64,000 bases of DNA from Candidatus Protochlamydia naegleriophila (GCF_001499655.1 NZ_LN879502.1:2294001-2358000); one strand, 5' to 3'; shown: positions 18,007 through 27,970, counted from the stretch's first letter. Translations and numbers: made by a program. Notes: generated by a model from the sequence alone, not told the origin.

Positions 18007-18849
18007 ATGCCGATTTATAAGCCGAGCGAATTGCGTCTTTTTTTAAATGAACTGGGAATATTCCCTAAAAAGGGGCTGTCTCAAAATTTTTTAATTGACG
18101 GCAATATCATCCGCAAAATTGTCAAAGCCTCGGCCGTACAACCGGATGATCTCGTCTTAGAAATCGGTCCAGGACCAGGTTCATTGACCCAGGCCATGCT
18201 AGAAGCCGGAGCGCACATTGTCGCTGTCGAAAAAGACTCGACGCTCGCGCAAGCTCTCGAAAGACTCCAGACGCCTTCTAAACAACTTGAAGTGTTTTGC
18301 GAAGACATCATGCTCTTTCCCGTACAAAAGGAGCTCCCACTACGCCTTAAAGAGGATCAGCGCGCTAAAGTCATTGCCAACCTTCCCTATCACTTGACTA
18401 CACCCATCTTGAGTGAAATGGTTGTCCACAGGCACCTTTTCGCTTCCCTCACCGTCATGGTCCAGGAAGAAGTCGCAAGGAGAATGACGGCCGCTCCCGG
18501 AACATCTGATTATAGCTCTTTCACCATCTTTTTAAACTTCTATTCCACACCACGCTACGCTTTTACAGTCAGTCGCAACTGCTTTTATCCGGCTCCTAAA
18601 GTCGATTCGGCTATCGTTGTATTAGAACTCAAAGAACCTCCTCCCAATGTCAATACCGAAGAATTCTTCAAAATAACGCGGACAGCCTTTGAGCATAGAC
18701 GCAAGATGCTGCGCGCTTCCCTCAAGTCTCTATTCGATCCTCACCAAATTTCTGAAGCCTTAGAAGCCATTGGACAAAATCCTCTAGCCCGTCCAGAAGT
18801 CTTATCGCTGGATGATTTCCTTAAGCTGTATCATATCTTAAGAAAATAG
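18007..18849 (+). CDS. rsmA: 16S rRNA adenine dimethyltransferase RsmA (KsgA)
   Basis: Dimethylates the two adjacent adenines near the 3' end of 16S rRNA. The 280-residue protein has LSQNFLIDGNIIRKIV (24-39), the SAM motif LEIGPGPGSLTQAM (51-64), the acidic VAVEKD (72-77) and catalytic NLPYHLTTPIL (125-135), then FYPAPKVDSA typical of the family. Length is normal. It starts 13 bases after the SurA-like gene, so it is very likely cotranscribed. A rsmA next to a hypothetical exported protein also occurs in Chlamydia, as I recall. Confidence 0.96.
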   Translation: MPIYKPSELRLFLNELGIFPKKGLSQNFLIDGNIIRKIVKASAVQPDDLVLEIGPGPGSLTQAMLEAGAHIVAVEKDSTLAQALERLQTPSKQLEVFCEDIMLFPVQKELPLRLKEDQRAKVIANLPYHLTTPILSEMVVHRHLFASLTVMVQEEVARRMTAAPGTSDYSSFTIFLNFYSTPRYAFTVSRNCFYPAPKVDSAIVVLELKEPPPNVNTEEFFKITRTAFEHRRKMLRASLKSLFDPHQISEALEAIGQNPLARPEVLSLDDFLKLYHILRK

Positions 18850-19299
18850 CTAATTAATTCCTCACTGCAGAGTTAATATAATGTTTTTCTCTTCTTGAAA
18901 AAATTAAACCCGTTTGCACCCCCTTTTAGCGCAACATCGAGTTGCTTTACCAATCCGGCTCAGTCGCTCTCCAAGCTCTCATTATTTTTCATCTCATTTA
19001 CCCATAGTTCCTTGCGTCACTGCGGGCTCTAAAATCAGTCGACCTAAAGGCCTCTAACACGCTTACTTTATGGACATTAACAAAAAGAGTAGGCTTGGAT
19101 AAGAAGAACCAGATTCGACTCATTTCCATCCAGCAGCCCGCGTTTGGATGCTGTGAGAATCCAGTAGGCCGACCCACAATGGACCGCCTAGGAAGCTGTG
19201 GGTAACGGAATAAGAAAAAATGTGAGCTTCGTAGAGCGATTAATGGCAAATGACTTGCGAAAGTTAACTTTTACCCTATTCTAGCATTAACGCCACGCC
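18850..19299. other. Intergenic region with degenerate dispersed repeats
   Basis: No gene is called. It contains a diverged copy (19019-19057) of the structured repeat seen at 57927-57976, with GGGCT.TAA.ATC and GGCCTCT.ACAC conserved. It also holds a 28-base element (19202-19229) matching 52023-52050 at 24 positions. An 83-codon minus-strand frame (18998-19249) overlaps these repeats and has no family resemblance. It looks like a graveyard of small repeats. Confidence 0.5.
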
Positions 19300-20607
19300 C
19301 TAATTCTTTTGTTTGAAAAGACAAATCAATAAAAACGTACCGCTGAACATGAGGCAAATGATGCCTATACCAATCCAAGAAAGAGAATTGAAAAAAGCTA
19401 CCGTGCCTGCAATCCAATTATGGGGCCATGCAAGAGGAACTTCCTCTAAAGCTAAGAGTGAACTTTTGCTCAAGAGCATTCCATTTTGGGCCACAAGGTG
19501 TATCTCTCCAACCTTTTGATTTTTTGCAATCGGCAACTCAGGCACTTGCCAATAAAGCAAACACTTGGCGTTAGGATCTTCGGCTGGATAATACTCCCAT
19601 TGAATTGGTTCATTCAAAGAGGTTTGAAGCGGACAAGCTGCATAAGAAAGATCCTGGCAAAATGTTTGTTTGCCGCTTTTGAGAAAGGTACGCTGGACTT
19701 TCGGTTGATTAAATGCAGCATCGAACAATTTAATCGCATCTTGAAAAATGGCGTTGCGTTCTTTATAGCCCAGCAAAACGGCAATCAAAGTACGCCCTTC
19801 TGAGCGAGCCACACCAACATAGGTCTTCTTAGCTTTGGAGTGATAACCCGTCTTGCCGCCTATCGCTTTGCTATAGTAAAAAGGCCCTGGTCTAATCAAG
19901 CGATTGGTTTGCAAAAGCGTCGTCGCCGCCTGCTTATTTGTTTTAGGCCTTAAAAACTTTTTTTGGGCAATGATCTGGCAAAAGACAGGCTCTTTTAAAG
20001 CCTCTTTAGTCATAACCGCCAAGTCATAAGCTGTCGTCTGATGCTGGGGATGATGCAAACCATGCGGATTGTAAAAAGTCGTCTGCTTGCAGCCAATGTC
20101 TTTCAGATAGGCATTCATTTGGTTCATAAATTCTGGAATCGTTGGCCCAATCGCTTGCGCAATCACATTAGAGGCATCATTCCCTGAAGAAATCAGCATC
20201 CCGCCCATTAGATCAAGCAAGCTCATCGACTCCCCTTTCTTCAACCCTATGTGCGTCCCGTCAGGCTCTAACCAATAAGCTGGCTTTGTATAATTGGACT
20301 TGCGCTTCGCCTCTTGAGAAAGAGTTACCAAAGAGTCCTGCTCTGCGACAATCTCCTGATCCAAAGCTTTGTTTCTTTTGAGGGCATATAAAGCTGTCGC
20401 AATTTTTGTTGTGCTAGCAGGATAATGAGAGGCGTATGCCTCTTTCTCAAATAAAATAGCGCCTGAATCGGCGTTGAGCAAAATAGCAGACTCACCAGCA
20501 ATCGTAAAATTCAAAGGCTCGGCTCCTAAAAAAGAGCAGGCGGATGCCATTAAACAGATTAACCAATGATTAAATGAAAAATAAGAAAAAAAAGGCGATT
20601 TCTTCAT
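19300..20607 (-). CDS. dacA: D-alanyl-D-alanine carboxypeptidase (penicillin-binding protein 5/6 type)
   Basis: Serine peptidase that trims the terminal D-Ala from peptidoglycan peptides. The 435-residue protein has a signal peptide (residues 1-30), the SxxK site STTK (Ser65-Lys68), SGN (141-143) and KTG (252-254), in the order and spacing of the S11 family. A beta-rich C-terminal domain follows, and a last hydrophobic segment (about 400-430, WIGIGIICLMFSGTFLLICLF) is a membrane anchor followed by KQKN. It matches the position of the chlamydial carboxypeptidase (CT551 from memory). Together with the double Ddl it shows a working peptidoglycan pathway. Gene name is by analogy; dacF would also fit. 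Confidence 0.92.
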   Translation of the reverse strand: MKKSPFFSYFSFNHWLICLMASACSFLGAEPLNFTIAGESAILLNADSGAILFEKEAYASHYPASTTKIATALYALKRNKALDQEIVAEQDSLVTLSQEAKRKSNYTKPAYWLEPDGTHIGLKKGESMSLLDLMGGMLISSGNDASNVIAQAIGPTIPEFMNQMNAYLKDIGCKQTTFYNPHGLHHPQHQTTAYDLAVMTKEALKEPVFCQIIAQKKFLRPKTNKQAATTLLQTNRLIRPGPFYYSKAIGGKTGYHSKAKKTYVGVARSEGRTLIAVLLGYKERNAIFQDAIKLFDAAFNQPKVQRTFLKSGKQTFCQDLSYAACPLQTSLNEPIQWEYYPAEDPNAKCLLYWQVPELPIAKNQKVGEIHLVAQNGMLLSKSSLLALEEVPLAWPHNWIAGTVAFFNSLSWIGIGIICLMFSGTFLLICLFKQKN

Positions 20608-20836
20608 AAGTTTATAAAATCCTATATCTATACACGAAATAACCCCTTATATCAAGCAATTCTTCAATTTCCTTTCAAAACTCTTCCCTAAATTCAAACT
20701 AACTCTAAAACTCAAACTGATTCTAAAGCAAATGATTTACCCTTACAATTTATAAATAAAAACACTGCATTAATTATTTGAATTTCTAATTAAAAAGCGC
20801 TACAATAATTATAAGAGGGAAGAGAGGGAATGAATT

Positions 20837-21271
20837 ATGCATAATTTAGCTCTCATAGAAGAATCATACAAGAAGTTCGTTAAGGATCTTTTTTATTGGA
20901 TTCCGGAAGGGATTTTTCTAGTAAACCTTGATCTTTTGCATCATTTCGATTTATTGCATTTTCAGCCTGCCACGAAGCGGAAAGATCCGAGTTTAACCCG
21001 CTATTTTCACATCATTGAATCGTCCGAAAAGATCACTTTAGTTAATGATGACTATATTGTCTGGATTATTCCCGATCGAGTAGACAATATTCCTGTGACT
21101 TACACTCTAATAGCCCTTAATAAGCTTGATCAAGAGCTTCAACTAGAGGCTGCCTTCATAGCATCAGGCGTCTACAATACATCAAAGCTAGTACTCAAAG
21201 TACTCGAGAAGTTTCTGGCCGAAATTCAAGATAACGAACAGATGTTAGCCAAGTATAAAAACACGGCTTAG
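20837..21271 (+). CDS. Conserved chlamydial hypothetical protein
   Basis: 144 residues with no motif I can name. It looks like a single alpha/beta domain: helical start (NLALIEESYKKFVKDLFYWIP), strands in the middle (EKITLVNDDYIVWIIP, then VTYTLIALN) and a helical end (LVLKVLEKFLAEIQDNEQML). A Shine-Dalgarno-like GAGAGGGA lies upstream of the ATG and TACAAT at about 20800 could be a -10 box. It is convergent with rsbW, with only 19 bases between the stops. Its place between dacA and rsbW corresponds to the small hypothetical CT550 of C. trachomatis (from memory), so it is likely a conserved gene. Function unknown. Confidence 0.8.
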   Translation: MHNLALIEESYKKFVKDLFYWIPEGIFLVNLDLLHHFDLLHFQPATKRKDPSLTRYFHIIESSEKITLVNDDYIVWIIPDRVDNIPVTYTLIALNKLDQELQLEAAFIASGVYNTSKLVLKVLEKFLAEIQDNEQMLAKYKNTA

Positions 21272-21290
21272 AGGTCAATAACCTTTTTTC

Positions 21291-21698
21291 TCAGAGATAT
21301 TTAATCAAAGACAAAATATTCCCCTCGTCTCTTCTTCTGTACTCGACCCTATCCATGATGCCGACAAAGATATAGATTCCATATCCCCCAACTTTTAATT
21401 CTTCGGGATTATAATCTTTTCCAGAGGGAGCTTTTTCAACCGGATTAAAGGGAATGCCTTGGTCTTTGATCAAGATGCGTATACCCGGCTTACGGCCCGG
21501 CTCTTCGCACGTAATCTCGATGGTTCCATTTTTTTCGGGATAGCCATAATGGATGATATTGACGAGGGCTTCTTCTGCGGCAAGAATGATTTTATTGAGC
21601 ACGAAGGTATCGATGCTCTTTTTTTGTCCATACGCCTGGATAAATTCCAGCATGCCATGGAGGCTTGCTAAGCTGGCTGAAAATGTCTTCTTATGCAT
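21291..21698 (-). CDS. rsbW: RsbW-type anti-sigma factor / serine kinase
   Basis: 135-residue GHKL ATPase of the RsbW/SpoIIAB type. The N-box is LAAEEALVNIIHYGYP (about 33-48), followed by ILIKDQGIPFNPVEK (G1-like) and the G2-like GGYGIYIFVGIMDRVEYRR, with closing strand NILSLIKYL. Such proteins phosphorylate an anti-sigma antagonist and may bind a sigma factor; chlamydiae keep a partner-switching module with RsbU and RsbV. The gene starts close after the LptE-like gene (47 bases) and in the same direction, and may share its transcript. Confidence 0.9.
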   Translation of the reverse strand: MHKKTFSASLASLHGMLEFIQAYGQKKSIDTFVLNKIILAAEEALVNIIHYGYPEKNGTIEITCEEPGRKPGIRILIKDQGIPFNPVEKAPSGKDYNPEELKVGGYGIYIFVGIMDRVEYRRRDEGNILSLIKYL

Positions 21699-21745
21699 AG
21701 AAATCTATCTTTCTGCTACACAGACAAAATATTATGTATGACTAC

Positions 21746-22321
21746 TTACCAGCTATTAATGACGTAGTCCACGATTCTCTCAGCTAAGTGGCGATTGAGA
21801 GGATACATGACAGCGTCATGGGCTGCATCATAGTCATTGAGCTGGCCTAATGAAAAAACGTTAATACCACGATAACTAGAATAATAGTCGTGATCAAAGT
21901 CGACACTGGTTTTGATTCGTGTGGGTCCCCGAATGACCTGCCCGCTACATGCTTCGACGACAGATACTTCGGCAACCACACTTAAACGCGATTCTGTAGG
22001 AATAATTGTTTTCTTTAATTCGCCCTGTTTCTTGCGATCATAACGAAAACCAATATTTTCATCACGTAATTCGATTAATTTGATCGTCAAAGTCAAATCG
22101 CCCCCTGAAGAGACATAACGCAAAGCTCCCGTTTCGCTCATCCGCCGGATGACCTCTGCTGTGAGCCCCCCTTCTTTATCTCCTTCTGCATAAGGAATTG
22201 CGATGGTGCGATAGCGCTCTGAAAGCTCTCCTCGGCCAAACTGATACTGGCAGCTTTTTAGCGTGCACCCCATTACTCCTAGAGACAAGGCTAAGAAGCT
22301 CAAGCGAAGAATTCTAATCAT
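21746..22321 (-). CDS. LptE-like outer-membrane lipoprotein
   Basis: 191 residues from the ATG at 22321 (MIRILRLSFLALSLGVMGC); a longer in-frame start at 22357 would put a charged extension before the signal peptide. The lipobox SLGVMGC predicts lipidation at Cys19. The rest is typical of LptE/RlpB-like or DUF-type lipoproteins: YRTIAIPYAEGDKEGG, then LTAEVIRRMSETGALRYVSS, then DLTLTIKLIELRDENIGFRYD, repeated strands and a helical end. LptE plugs LptD in lipopolysaccharide transport; this role is inferred from sequence style only. The start overlaps the end of the TPR gene by eight bases, implying coupled expression. Confidence 0.75.
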   Translation of the reverse strand: MIRILRLSFLALSLGVMGCTLKSCQYQFGRGELSERYRTIAIPYAEGDKEGGLTAEVIRRMSETGALRYVSSGGDLTLTIKLIELRDENIGFRYDRKKQGELKKTIIPTESRLSVVAEVSVVEACSGQVIRGPTRIKTSVDFDHDYYSSYRGINVFSLGQLNDYDAAHDAVMYPLNRHLAERIVDYVINSW

Positions 22322-23843
22322 CAGAGCACGTTCTTCCTTTCCGATCGCGGCGCTCAACTTCTTTCTTTTTCAATAGGCTGTAATGCAAAAAGTAAGGAGC
22401 TGGAGCTTCTAAATCTTCTTCTATGTCGCACTCTTGATAGTTGGCTGGCGGCACAGGCTCCTTGTAATAGGGAACTCCGAAATGATTCTCTTCTTCGGAG
22501 AAACCTTCATAGGAGGGCTTTCTAATATAGATATCCTCTTCGATCAGGATAGGGGTATTGAGCAAGGCATCATCTGGATACTCAGGCATTGGCAAGGGGG
22601 AATAGACCGGCTCGCTGTAAAACGCTTCACTGCTTACCTGTTCATATACTTGCTCATCGTATGCCGGCTCGCTAGGTACTTCAGGCTCATTAGACACTTC
22701 GTTGGAAACAGGCTCGCTATACACAGGCTCCCTGTGGGGCGGTTCAATTGGATTCATAGGCTGGGTATGGCTTTCGAATGGCTCGACTCTGCCCTCATCA
22801 CGCAACTCTTGTTCTTCGCAAGAATCGCTTCGCTGAACATCATCCCCTTCTGCAACATCCCCTTCCGGACTCTCGCATTCAGGAGCATCGCATTCAGGAC
22901 TATCGCAACCCAGGCACTTTAGACGCGCCCTGCAAAAATCGGCCACGCGAGTCTCTGGGAATTCCTCGATCGAACTTTGATAATAGATCGCAGCAGCGCC
23001 TGGCTGGCTCATTCTCTCATAGAAGAGACCTACATCGCATAATCCCTTAGCATACATTTCTTTAATGCGAGACACATACCCTTCTGCCTCCTCCACTTTC
23101 TCGTCGCGGGGAAACTCTTCTTTAAACTTGCGTGCGTTAAGCTCGGCTAAGGCTAAAATATCTGGATTTTGAAATTCATACACGCTTTGCTGACAATAGG
23201 ATTCGGCAATCTTGAGATAGCAAGTCGGCGTCATTTCGTGTTTGGGGAAGCGGCGAATCAGCGTTTGATAAGTATCAATGGCTTCGCGATAATTTTCCAT
23301 CTTCTGCAAGAGCTCTGCCTTAGAATAAAGAGCGCAAACGGTCAAATCGTGATTGGGCAGCGCCACAACGACTTCATCATAGATGGTTAGTGCTAATGTT
23401 TGCCCTGGCAGCCATTTTGGAAAGTAGCGATAAGTTAAAGGTCTTCTTTTTTTACCCCGTTTGAAGTGTTCAGCAATACAAAATTTGTAATAGACTGCGT
23501 CTTCGAAGAAGGACGGCTGTGTCGAGGCGGTGATATAATTGGAAAACGCTTGATTTGAGAAGTCATATTCCTTCATTTCAAAAAAACAAATCCCCAAATA
23601 GTAATAAGCTTCGGCCGCCTCTTCTGAATCAGGGAAAAAGTGAATGACTTTTTCAAATTCATTCGATGCTTGGCGCCATTCTTTACGGTTATAGTGATGG
23701 CACCCACAGTTATAATGCTGTATCAAATAGCGATCGGCCTCATCTTGGCAGGTGAAAGGCTTGGCTTTAGAAGCATAAGCTGGGGCGGACAGTCCAAAAA
23801 CACAGCTTAAAATCATAAGGGGTAAAATAGATCGTTTTTTCAT
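22314..23843 (-). CDS. Exported TPR protein, BamD-like, with acidic Pro/Glu-rich tail
   Basis: 509 residues. Signal peptide MKKRSILPLMILSCVFGLSA with cleavage after AYA (about residue 24). Then TPR-like helices: HYNRKEWRQASNEFEKVIHFFPDSEEAAEAYYYLG, and later AIDTYQTLIRRFPKHEMTPTCYLK and AAIYYQSSIEEFPETRVADF. The spacing and the FP(D/K/E) turns recall BamD/ComL of the outer-membrane assembly machinery, but a clear lipobox is lacking. From about residue 315 to 480 the chain is acidic and low complexity, with repeated EP/SEP/VYSEP and Cys-Glu-Pro runs (CDSPECDAPECESPEGD). It is cotranscribed with the LptE-like gene. Together they suggest an envelope-assembly pair. Confidence 0.8.
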   Translation of the reverse strand: MKKRSILPLMILSCVFGLSAPAYASKAKPFTCQDEADRYLIQHYNCGCHHYNRKEWRQASNEFEKVIHFFPDSEEAAEAYYYLGICFFEMKEYDFSNQAFSNYITASTQPSFFEDAVYYKFCIAEHFKRGKKRRPLTYRYFPKWLPGQTLALTIYDEVVVALPNHDLTVCALYSKAELLQKMENYREAIDTYQTLIRRFPKHEMTPTCYLKIAESYCQQSVYEFQNPDILALAELNARKFKEEFPRDEKVEEAEGYVSRIKEMYAKGLCDVGLFYERMSQPGAAAIYYQSSIEEFPETRVADFCRARLKCLGCDSPECDAPECESPEGDVAEGDDVQRSDSCEEQELRDEGRVEPFESHTQPMNPIEPPHREPVYSEPVSNEVSNEPEVPSEPAYDEQVYEQVSSEAFYSEPVYSPLPMPEYPDDALLNTPILIEEDIYIRKPSYEGFSEEENHFGVPYYKEPVPPANYQECDIEEDLEAPAPYFLHYSLLKKKEVERRDRKGRTCSDD

Positions 23844-24071
23844 GAGACTCTCGCTAAATGAAATGAAATAACTTAAAGGGCATCTGTCGAATATCCATAG
23901 AAGACCCTCTTAAAGAATGCCTCAAATGTGCTAATGGGTTGGCTTATGGCTTAATTTTGTCATAATCTCATCATGACTTTTAAGGCACTTCTTAGGACAA
24001 CCAAGTGTAGAGAGACGGCTGCTTACTGTCAATCTTTTACTCATTCTTGCCGTGCTCTGCCTGAAGCCAAT

Positions 24072-27000
24072 TTATTCAATTGCCAAGACGCATGCGAGCT
24101 CGCTCACCTTTTGTTTAAATTGATCATTCAAGGCCACTCCCCATTTACTGTCAACATGCAACGTTGCTAAAGATTTGACTTGGTTGTGAAACTGAATTTG
24201 GACCGGTGTGTCTCCATGGTGCTCTTGAATCAATTTCTTAAGTTTCATCACATGGCTTAAACGCGCGCTATCGGCATCTAACCGAATAGTCACAATCTTC
24301 ATGGTAGGCGCCTCTTTCTCTTTGTCTTTCGGCTGCGCTGGCTTAGCATTTTTGGCTTTATCGGCAGACTGCTTAGCCATTGCATTTTTATTTTGAGCAA
24401 ATCGAGCAATTTGATGCTTGGCTTTATCGTAAGCCTTATCACAGGTGTCAATCATTTCCTCGTTGGCCTTGGTCAGGTCGTCTAACCAGCGACAGGATAA
24501 TCGAACATCTTCCTCTTTTTTTCCTACTTGTAAGACAGCATACAGCAGCTGATTTTCCTGCAGCAGGTGGCTCTTTTCTTCGTAAAGATCGGGCCAAATG
24601 GGCAGCTCCTGCCTTTCAATCCCATCGCTAATCGTCAAAATGGCAAATTTCTTTTGGGATTTTGCTGAAATCCTAACTTGCAGTGACTCGACAATAAAGG
24701 CTGATCGGAAGACAGCATCGTGATCCAATTGATCTAAACGCCTCAAAGGAACGCAAGAGAGGCGCTGTAGGATGTCTTTAAACTCATCCATGGGATGCCC
24801 CGTCAAAAAGAAACCAAGCAACGCTTTTTCCTTGCGCAACACTTCTTGTCTCGGCGTTTTATGCTTGATATCAGGAGCCTTAGAGAATTTGCTCGCCATG
24901 CTATCATCCATCTTTGAAAAGAGGGAGAGTATGCCAAGCGCCTGCTCTTTTTGCTCTTTTGAAACCGACTCATAAATCGGATCAATGCTCATCACCAAAG
25001 CATCTCTAGACCAGCCTGTAAAATCAAAACTACCAGCTTCCACCAAACTCTCAATAACTTTTTTACCCACTTTTTTCGTATCGATCCGCTTAAAAAACTC
25101 ATAGAAGTCCTTAAACGGACCTCCTTTTTGCCTCTCCTGGATAATAGCCTCAACGACACCCGTTCCAACCCCTTTAATCCCCGTCATAGCAAAGCGGATT
25201 CCTTGCTTGGTGGCTTGAAAAGCATCACCCGCTTCATTGACGTCGGGAGGAAGCATCGGGATATTCATGCTTTGGCACTCGCGAATGAATTTGGCCACCT
25301 TTGCCAGATCGTCCCGATCGCAAGTCATTAACGCTGCCATCCACTCGCGGGGATAATTTGCCTTTAAGTAGGCTGTGACATAGGAAACGTAACCATAAGC
25401 TGCCGCGTGCGACTTATTAAATCCATACGCAGCAAATTTTTCCATTTTGTCGAAAACCAGCATGGAAGTCTGTTCGTCGATCTGGTTTTCCAAAGCGCCC
25501 AAGCGAAATTTCTCGCGCTGCTTGGCCATCTGGTCCATGTCTTTTTTTCCCATGGCGCGGCGCAAGACGTCACCTTCCCCTAGCGAGAAGTTGGCAAGCT
25601 TGCTTGCAATCTGCATGACCTGCTCTTGGTAAACCATGATGCCATAGGTTTCTGCTAAAATGTCTTTCATCCAGGGGTGATCGTTTTCAATCACTTCCCG
25701 TCCATGCTTACGGTTGATAAAAGAAGGAATCATATCCATCGGACCCGGACGATACAAGGCGCCCACCGCAATAATTTCTTCAAAGCGATCGAGGTGCAAT
25801 TGACGTGCAAGGTCCTGCATGCCTCCAGACTCCAACTGGAAAATCCCGAGAGTCTTACCTTGGTTTAAGAGGTCAAAGGTTGGCTTATCATCTAATGGAA
25901 GATTGATCCAATCAATACACTTTCCAGTACTCGCTTTAATCGCATTGACGCAAATTTGAATCGCCGTCAACGTTTTCAAACCTAAAAAGTCCACCTTTAA
26001 CATGCCAACCAATTCAACCGGCTTCATCGAAAACTGCGTGACCGGCATGTCAGAATCTTTGGAATTGCAGATCGGAATCAACTCTGTAAGAGGCGCTCCG
26101 CTAATAATGATACCGGCAGCATGGATACCGGTGTTGCGAATCGACCCCTCAAGCTTTTTAGCCAAATCGATTAAGCGGCCAACTTCTTCGTCATTTTCGT
26201 ATAGCTGGCGCAAATCTTGATCTTTTTCTAGAGCCTTATCGAGCGTAATATTGAGGTCTTCGGGAACCAATTTTGCAATTTCGTTCACTTTAGCTAAAGG
26301 CACGCTCAAGACTCGTCCGACGTCTTTTAAAGCCATTTTGGCTTTCATGGTACCAAACGTAATGATCTGAGCCACATTGTCTTTGCCATACTTTTGCAGC
26401 GTATAGGCAATCACCTCGCCGCGCCTATCCATGCAAATATCGACGTCGATATCGGGATAAGAGATACGCTCGGGATTAATAAAGCGCTCAAAGAACAAGT
26501 GGAAGCGTAACGGTTCGATATCTGTGATGCCAATGAGATAAAGAACGATGGAACCCGCTCCCGATCCACGCCCTGGACCCATCGGGATGCCATTGCGCTT
26601 TGCCCAATTGATGAAGTCCCAAACGATGAGTAAGTAGTCGCTCATTCCCTTTGGAACGATAATGCTCATTTCATAGTCTAAGCGCTCCCGAATGACCTGC
26701 ATAGGATCTTTTTCAGGATAAATTTCTTTAACTTTGGCTAATCTCTCTGGCGTATAACGGGTAGGAATCCCCTCTTCACACAGCTTCCATAAGAACTTTT
26801 CAACTTCTTCGCGCTGCTCTTCTTTTCCATAAGTCGCATTTTCTAGGCTTGGGGGTAAATAAACCGGATAATGCTTGGTTTTGAAGTCGATTTCTACATG
26901 ACAAAGCTCGGCAATCTTTTCAGTATTAGAAATAGCTTCTGGAATATCCTGAAAAAGGGAGACCATTTGCTCTGCAGACTTAAAATAATACTCATGCGAG

Positions 27001-27836
27001 GGATAGGTCTGCCTTTTGGGATTGGGTACACGAAATTTAGGATTGCCATAGGCATCTTTTTCCCAAATCTCACAAGGCTCTCCCGATTGAACGTTGAGAA
27101 GAATCTCATGTGCGCGCCAATCTTCCCGATCGATATAGTGGATGTCATTGGTTGCTACCAAGGGAATTTGATGCTCTTGACTCAGGGAGATAAGAGCCGT
27201 GTTGACCTTCTGCTGCCGATCGCGATAGTCCTGATACTGCTGCACAAGCCAAGATTCCTGATAGAGGCCGTCTGATTGAATATCTTCTGCCGTCATTTGG
27301 TGGCGCTGCAAGTCTAAGTAGTAGTCATCCTTAAAGACTTCCCGGTACCAGTTCAAATGCTCCAAAATGCTATCTGGCGTCCCTTGCAAAATTTCGTGTG
27401 ACAAACGCGTTCCCAAGCTACCAGCCAAGCAAATGAGGCCTTCACTGTGTTGTTTGAGGAGATCTTGGTCGATTCTAGGATAATAATAAAATCCCTCGAT
27501 ATAGCCAGCAGATGACAGCTTGCATAAGTTTTGATAGCCCTGCTTATTTTTTGCTAGGAGCGTGAGATTGTAAGCCGCGCGCAAACCAGGCACTTTTGTC
27601 TTCTCCAAACGGGAACCTGGCGCTACATACAATTCGCAGCCAATTAAAGGCTTTACCTTGGCATCTTTACAAGCCTTATAAAAATCGACAATTCCAAACA
27701 AGTTGCCATGATCGGTCAAAGCCATTGCTTTCATACCATCTTGGGCCGCTCTTTGGGCTAAGTCGGTAATAGAAGCGGATGCATCCAAAATCGAATATTG
27801 AGAATGGGTGCGAAGATGAATAAATGGGGTCGTCAT
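24072..27836 (-). CDS. dnaE: DNA polymerase III alpha subunit
   Basis: Replicative polymerase of the C family. I prefer the start at 27836 (MTTPFIHLRTHSQYSILDAS), which gives 1254 residues and begins exactly at the PHP domain. An upstream ATG at 27899 would add 21 unlike residues. The PHP domain has HLRTHSQYS and ALTDHGNLFG. The polymerase palm has GPGRGSGAGSIVLYLIGI and the catalytic Asp pair in YPDIDVDICMD. Further on are the family blocks YRPGPMDMIPSFINRKHG and YGFNKSHAAAYG, a helix-hairpin-helix segment and a C-terminal OB domain. A basic Lys/Ala-rich linker (KQSADKAKNAKPAQPKDKEKE) precedes the last 80 residues. It holds the same place as dnaE in Chlamydia (CT545 from memory). Confidence 0.96.
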   Translation of the reverse strand: MTTPFIHLRTHSQYSILDASASITDLAQRAAQDGMKAMALTDHGNLFGIVDFYKACKDAKVKPLIGCELYVAPGSRLEKTKVPGLRAAYNLTLLAKNKQGYQNLCKLSSAGYIEGFYYYPRIDQDLLKQHSEGLICLAGSLGTRLSHEILQGTPDSILEHLNWYREVFKDDYYLDLQRHQMTAEDIQSDGLYQESWLVQQYQDYRDRQQKVNTALISLSQEHQIPLVATNDIHYIDREDWRAHEILLNVQSGEPCEIWEKDAYGNPKFRVPNPKRQTYPSHEYYFKSAEQMVSLFQDIPEAISNTEKIAELCHVEIDFKTKHYPVYLPPSLENATYGKEEQREEVEKFLWKLCEEGIPTRYTPERLAKVKEIYPEKDPMQVIRERLDYEMSIIVPKGMSDYLLIVWDFINWAKRNGIPMGPGRGSGAGSIVLYLIGITDIEPLRFHLFFERFINPERISYPDIDVDICMDRRGEVIAYTLQKYGKDNVAQIITFGTMKAKMALKDVGRVLSVPLAKVNEIAKLVPEDLNITLDKALEKDQDLRQLYENDEEVGRLIDLAKKLEGSIRNTGIHAAGIIISGAPLTELIPICNSKDSDMPVTQFSMKPVELVGMLKVDFLGLKTLTAIQICVNAIKASTGKCIDWINLPLDDKPTFDLLNQGKTLGIFQLESGGMQDLARQLHLDRFEEIIAVGALYRPGPMDMIPSFINRKHGREVIENDHPWMKDILAETYGIMVYQEQVMQIASKLANFSLGEGDVLRRAMGKKDMDQMAKQREKFRLGALENQIDEQTSMLVFDKMEKFAAYGFNKSHAAAYGYVSYVTAYLKANYPREWMAALMTCDRDDLAKVAKFIRECQSMNIPMLPPDVNEAGDAFQATKQGIRFAMTGIKGVGTGVVEAIIQERQKGGPFKDFYEFFKRIDTKKVGKKVIESLVEAGSFDFTGWSRDALVMSIDPIYESVSKEQKEQALGILSLFSKMDDSMASKFSKAPDIKHKTPRQEVLRKEKALLGFFLTGHPMDEFKDILQRLSCVPLRRLDQLDHDAVFRSAFIVESLQVRISAKSQKKFAILTISDGIERQELPIWPDLYEEKSHLLQENQLLYAVLQVGKKEEDVRLSCRWLDDLTKANEEMIDTCDKAYDKAKHQIARFAQNKNAMAKQSADKAKNAKPAQPKDKEKEAPTMKIVTIRLDADSARLSHVMKLKKLIQEHHGDTPVQIQFHNQVKSLATLHVDSKWGVALNDQFKQKVSELACVLAIE

Positions 27837-27970
27837 AGAATGAAGCTTGGCGTCTATAAATTGGGGCTTGTTAACTACTCTCTTGAATTCGCTAATCAAT
27901 CAGTTTAGCTAATCACTCAAGTGTAAAGGATATGCATCTAAGATAACAAATGAGTTAAATAGCACCAACC

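Noticed and set aside
18998-19249. Minus-strand 83-codon frame between rsmA and dacA
   Set aside because: Built on degenerate dispersed repeats; no start signal and no family.
23973-24170. Plus-strand 65-codon frame
   Set aside because: Overlaps the 3' end of dnaE on the other strand; contains several Cys but no metal motif and no ribosome-binding site.
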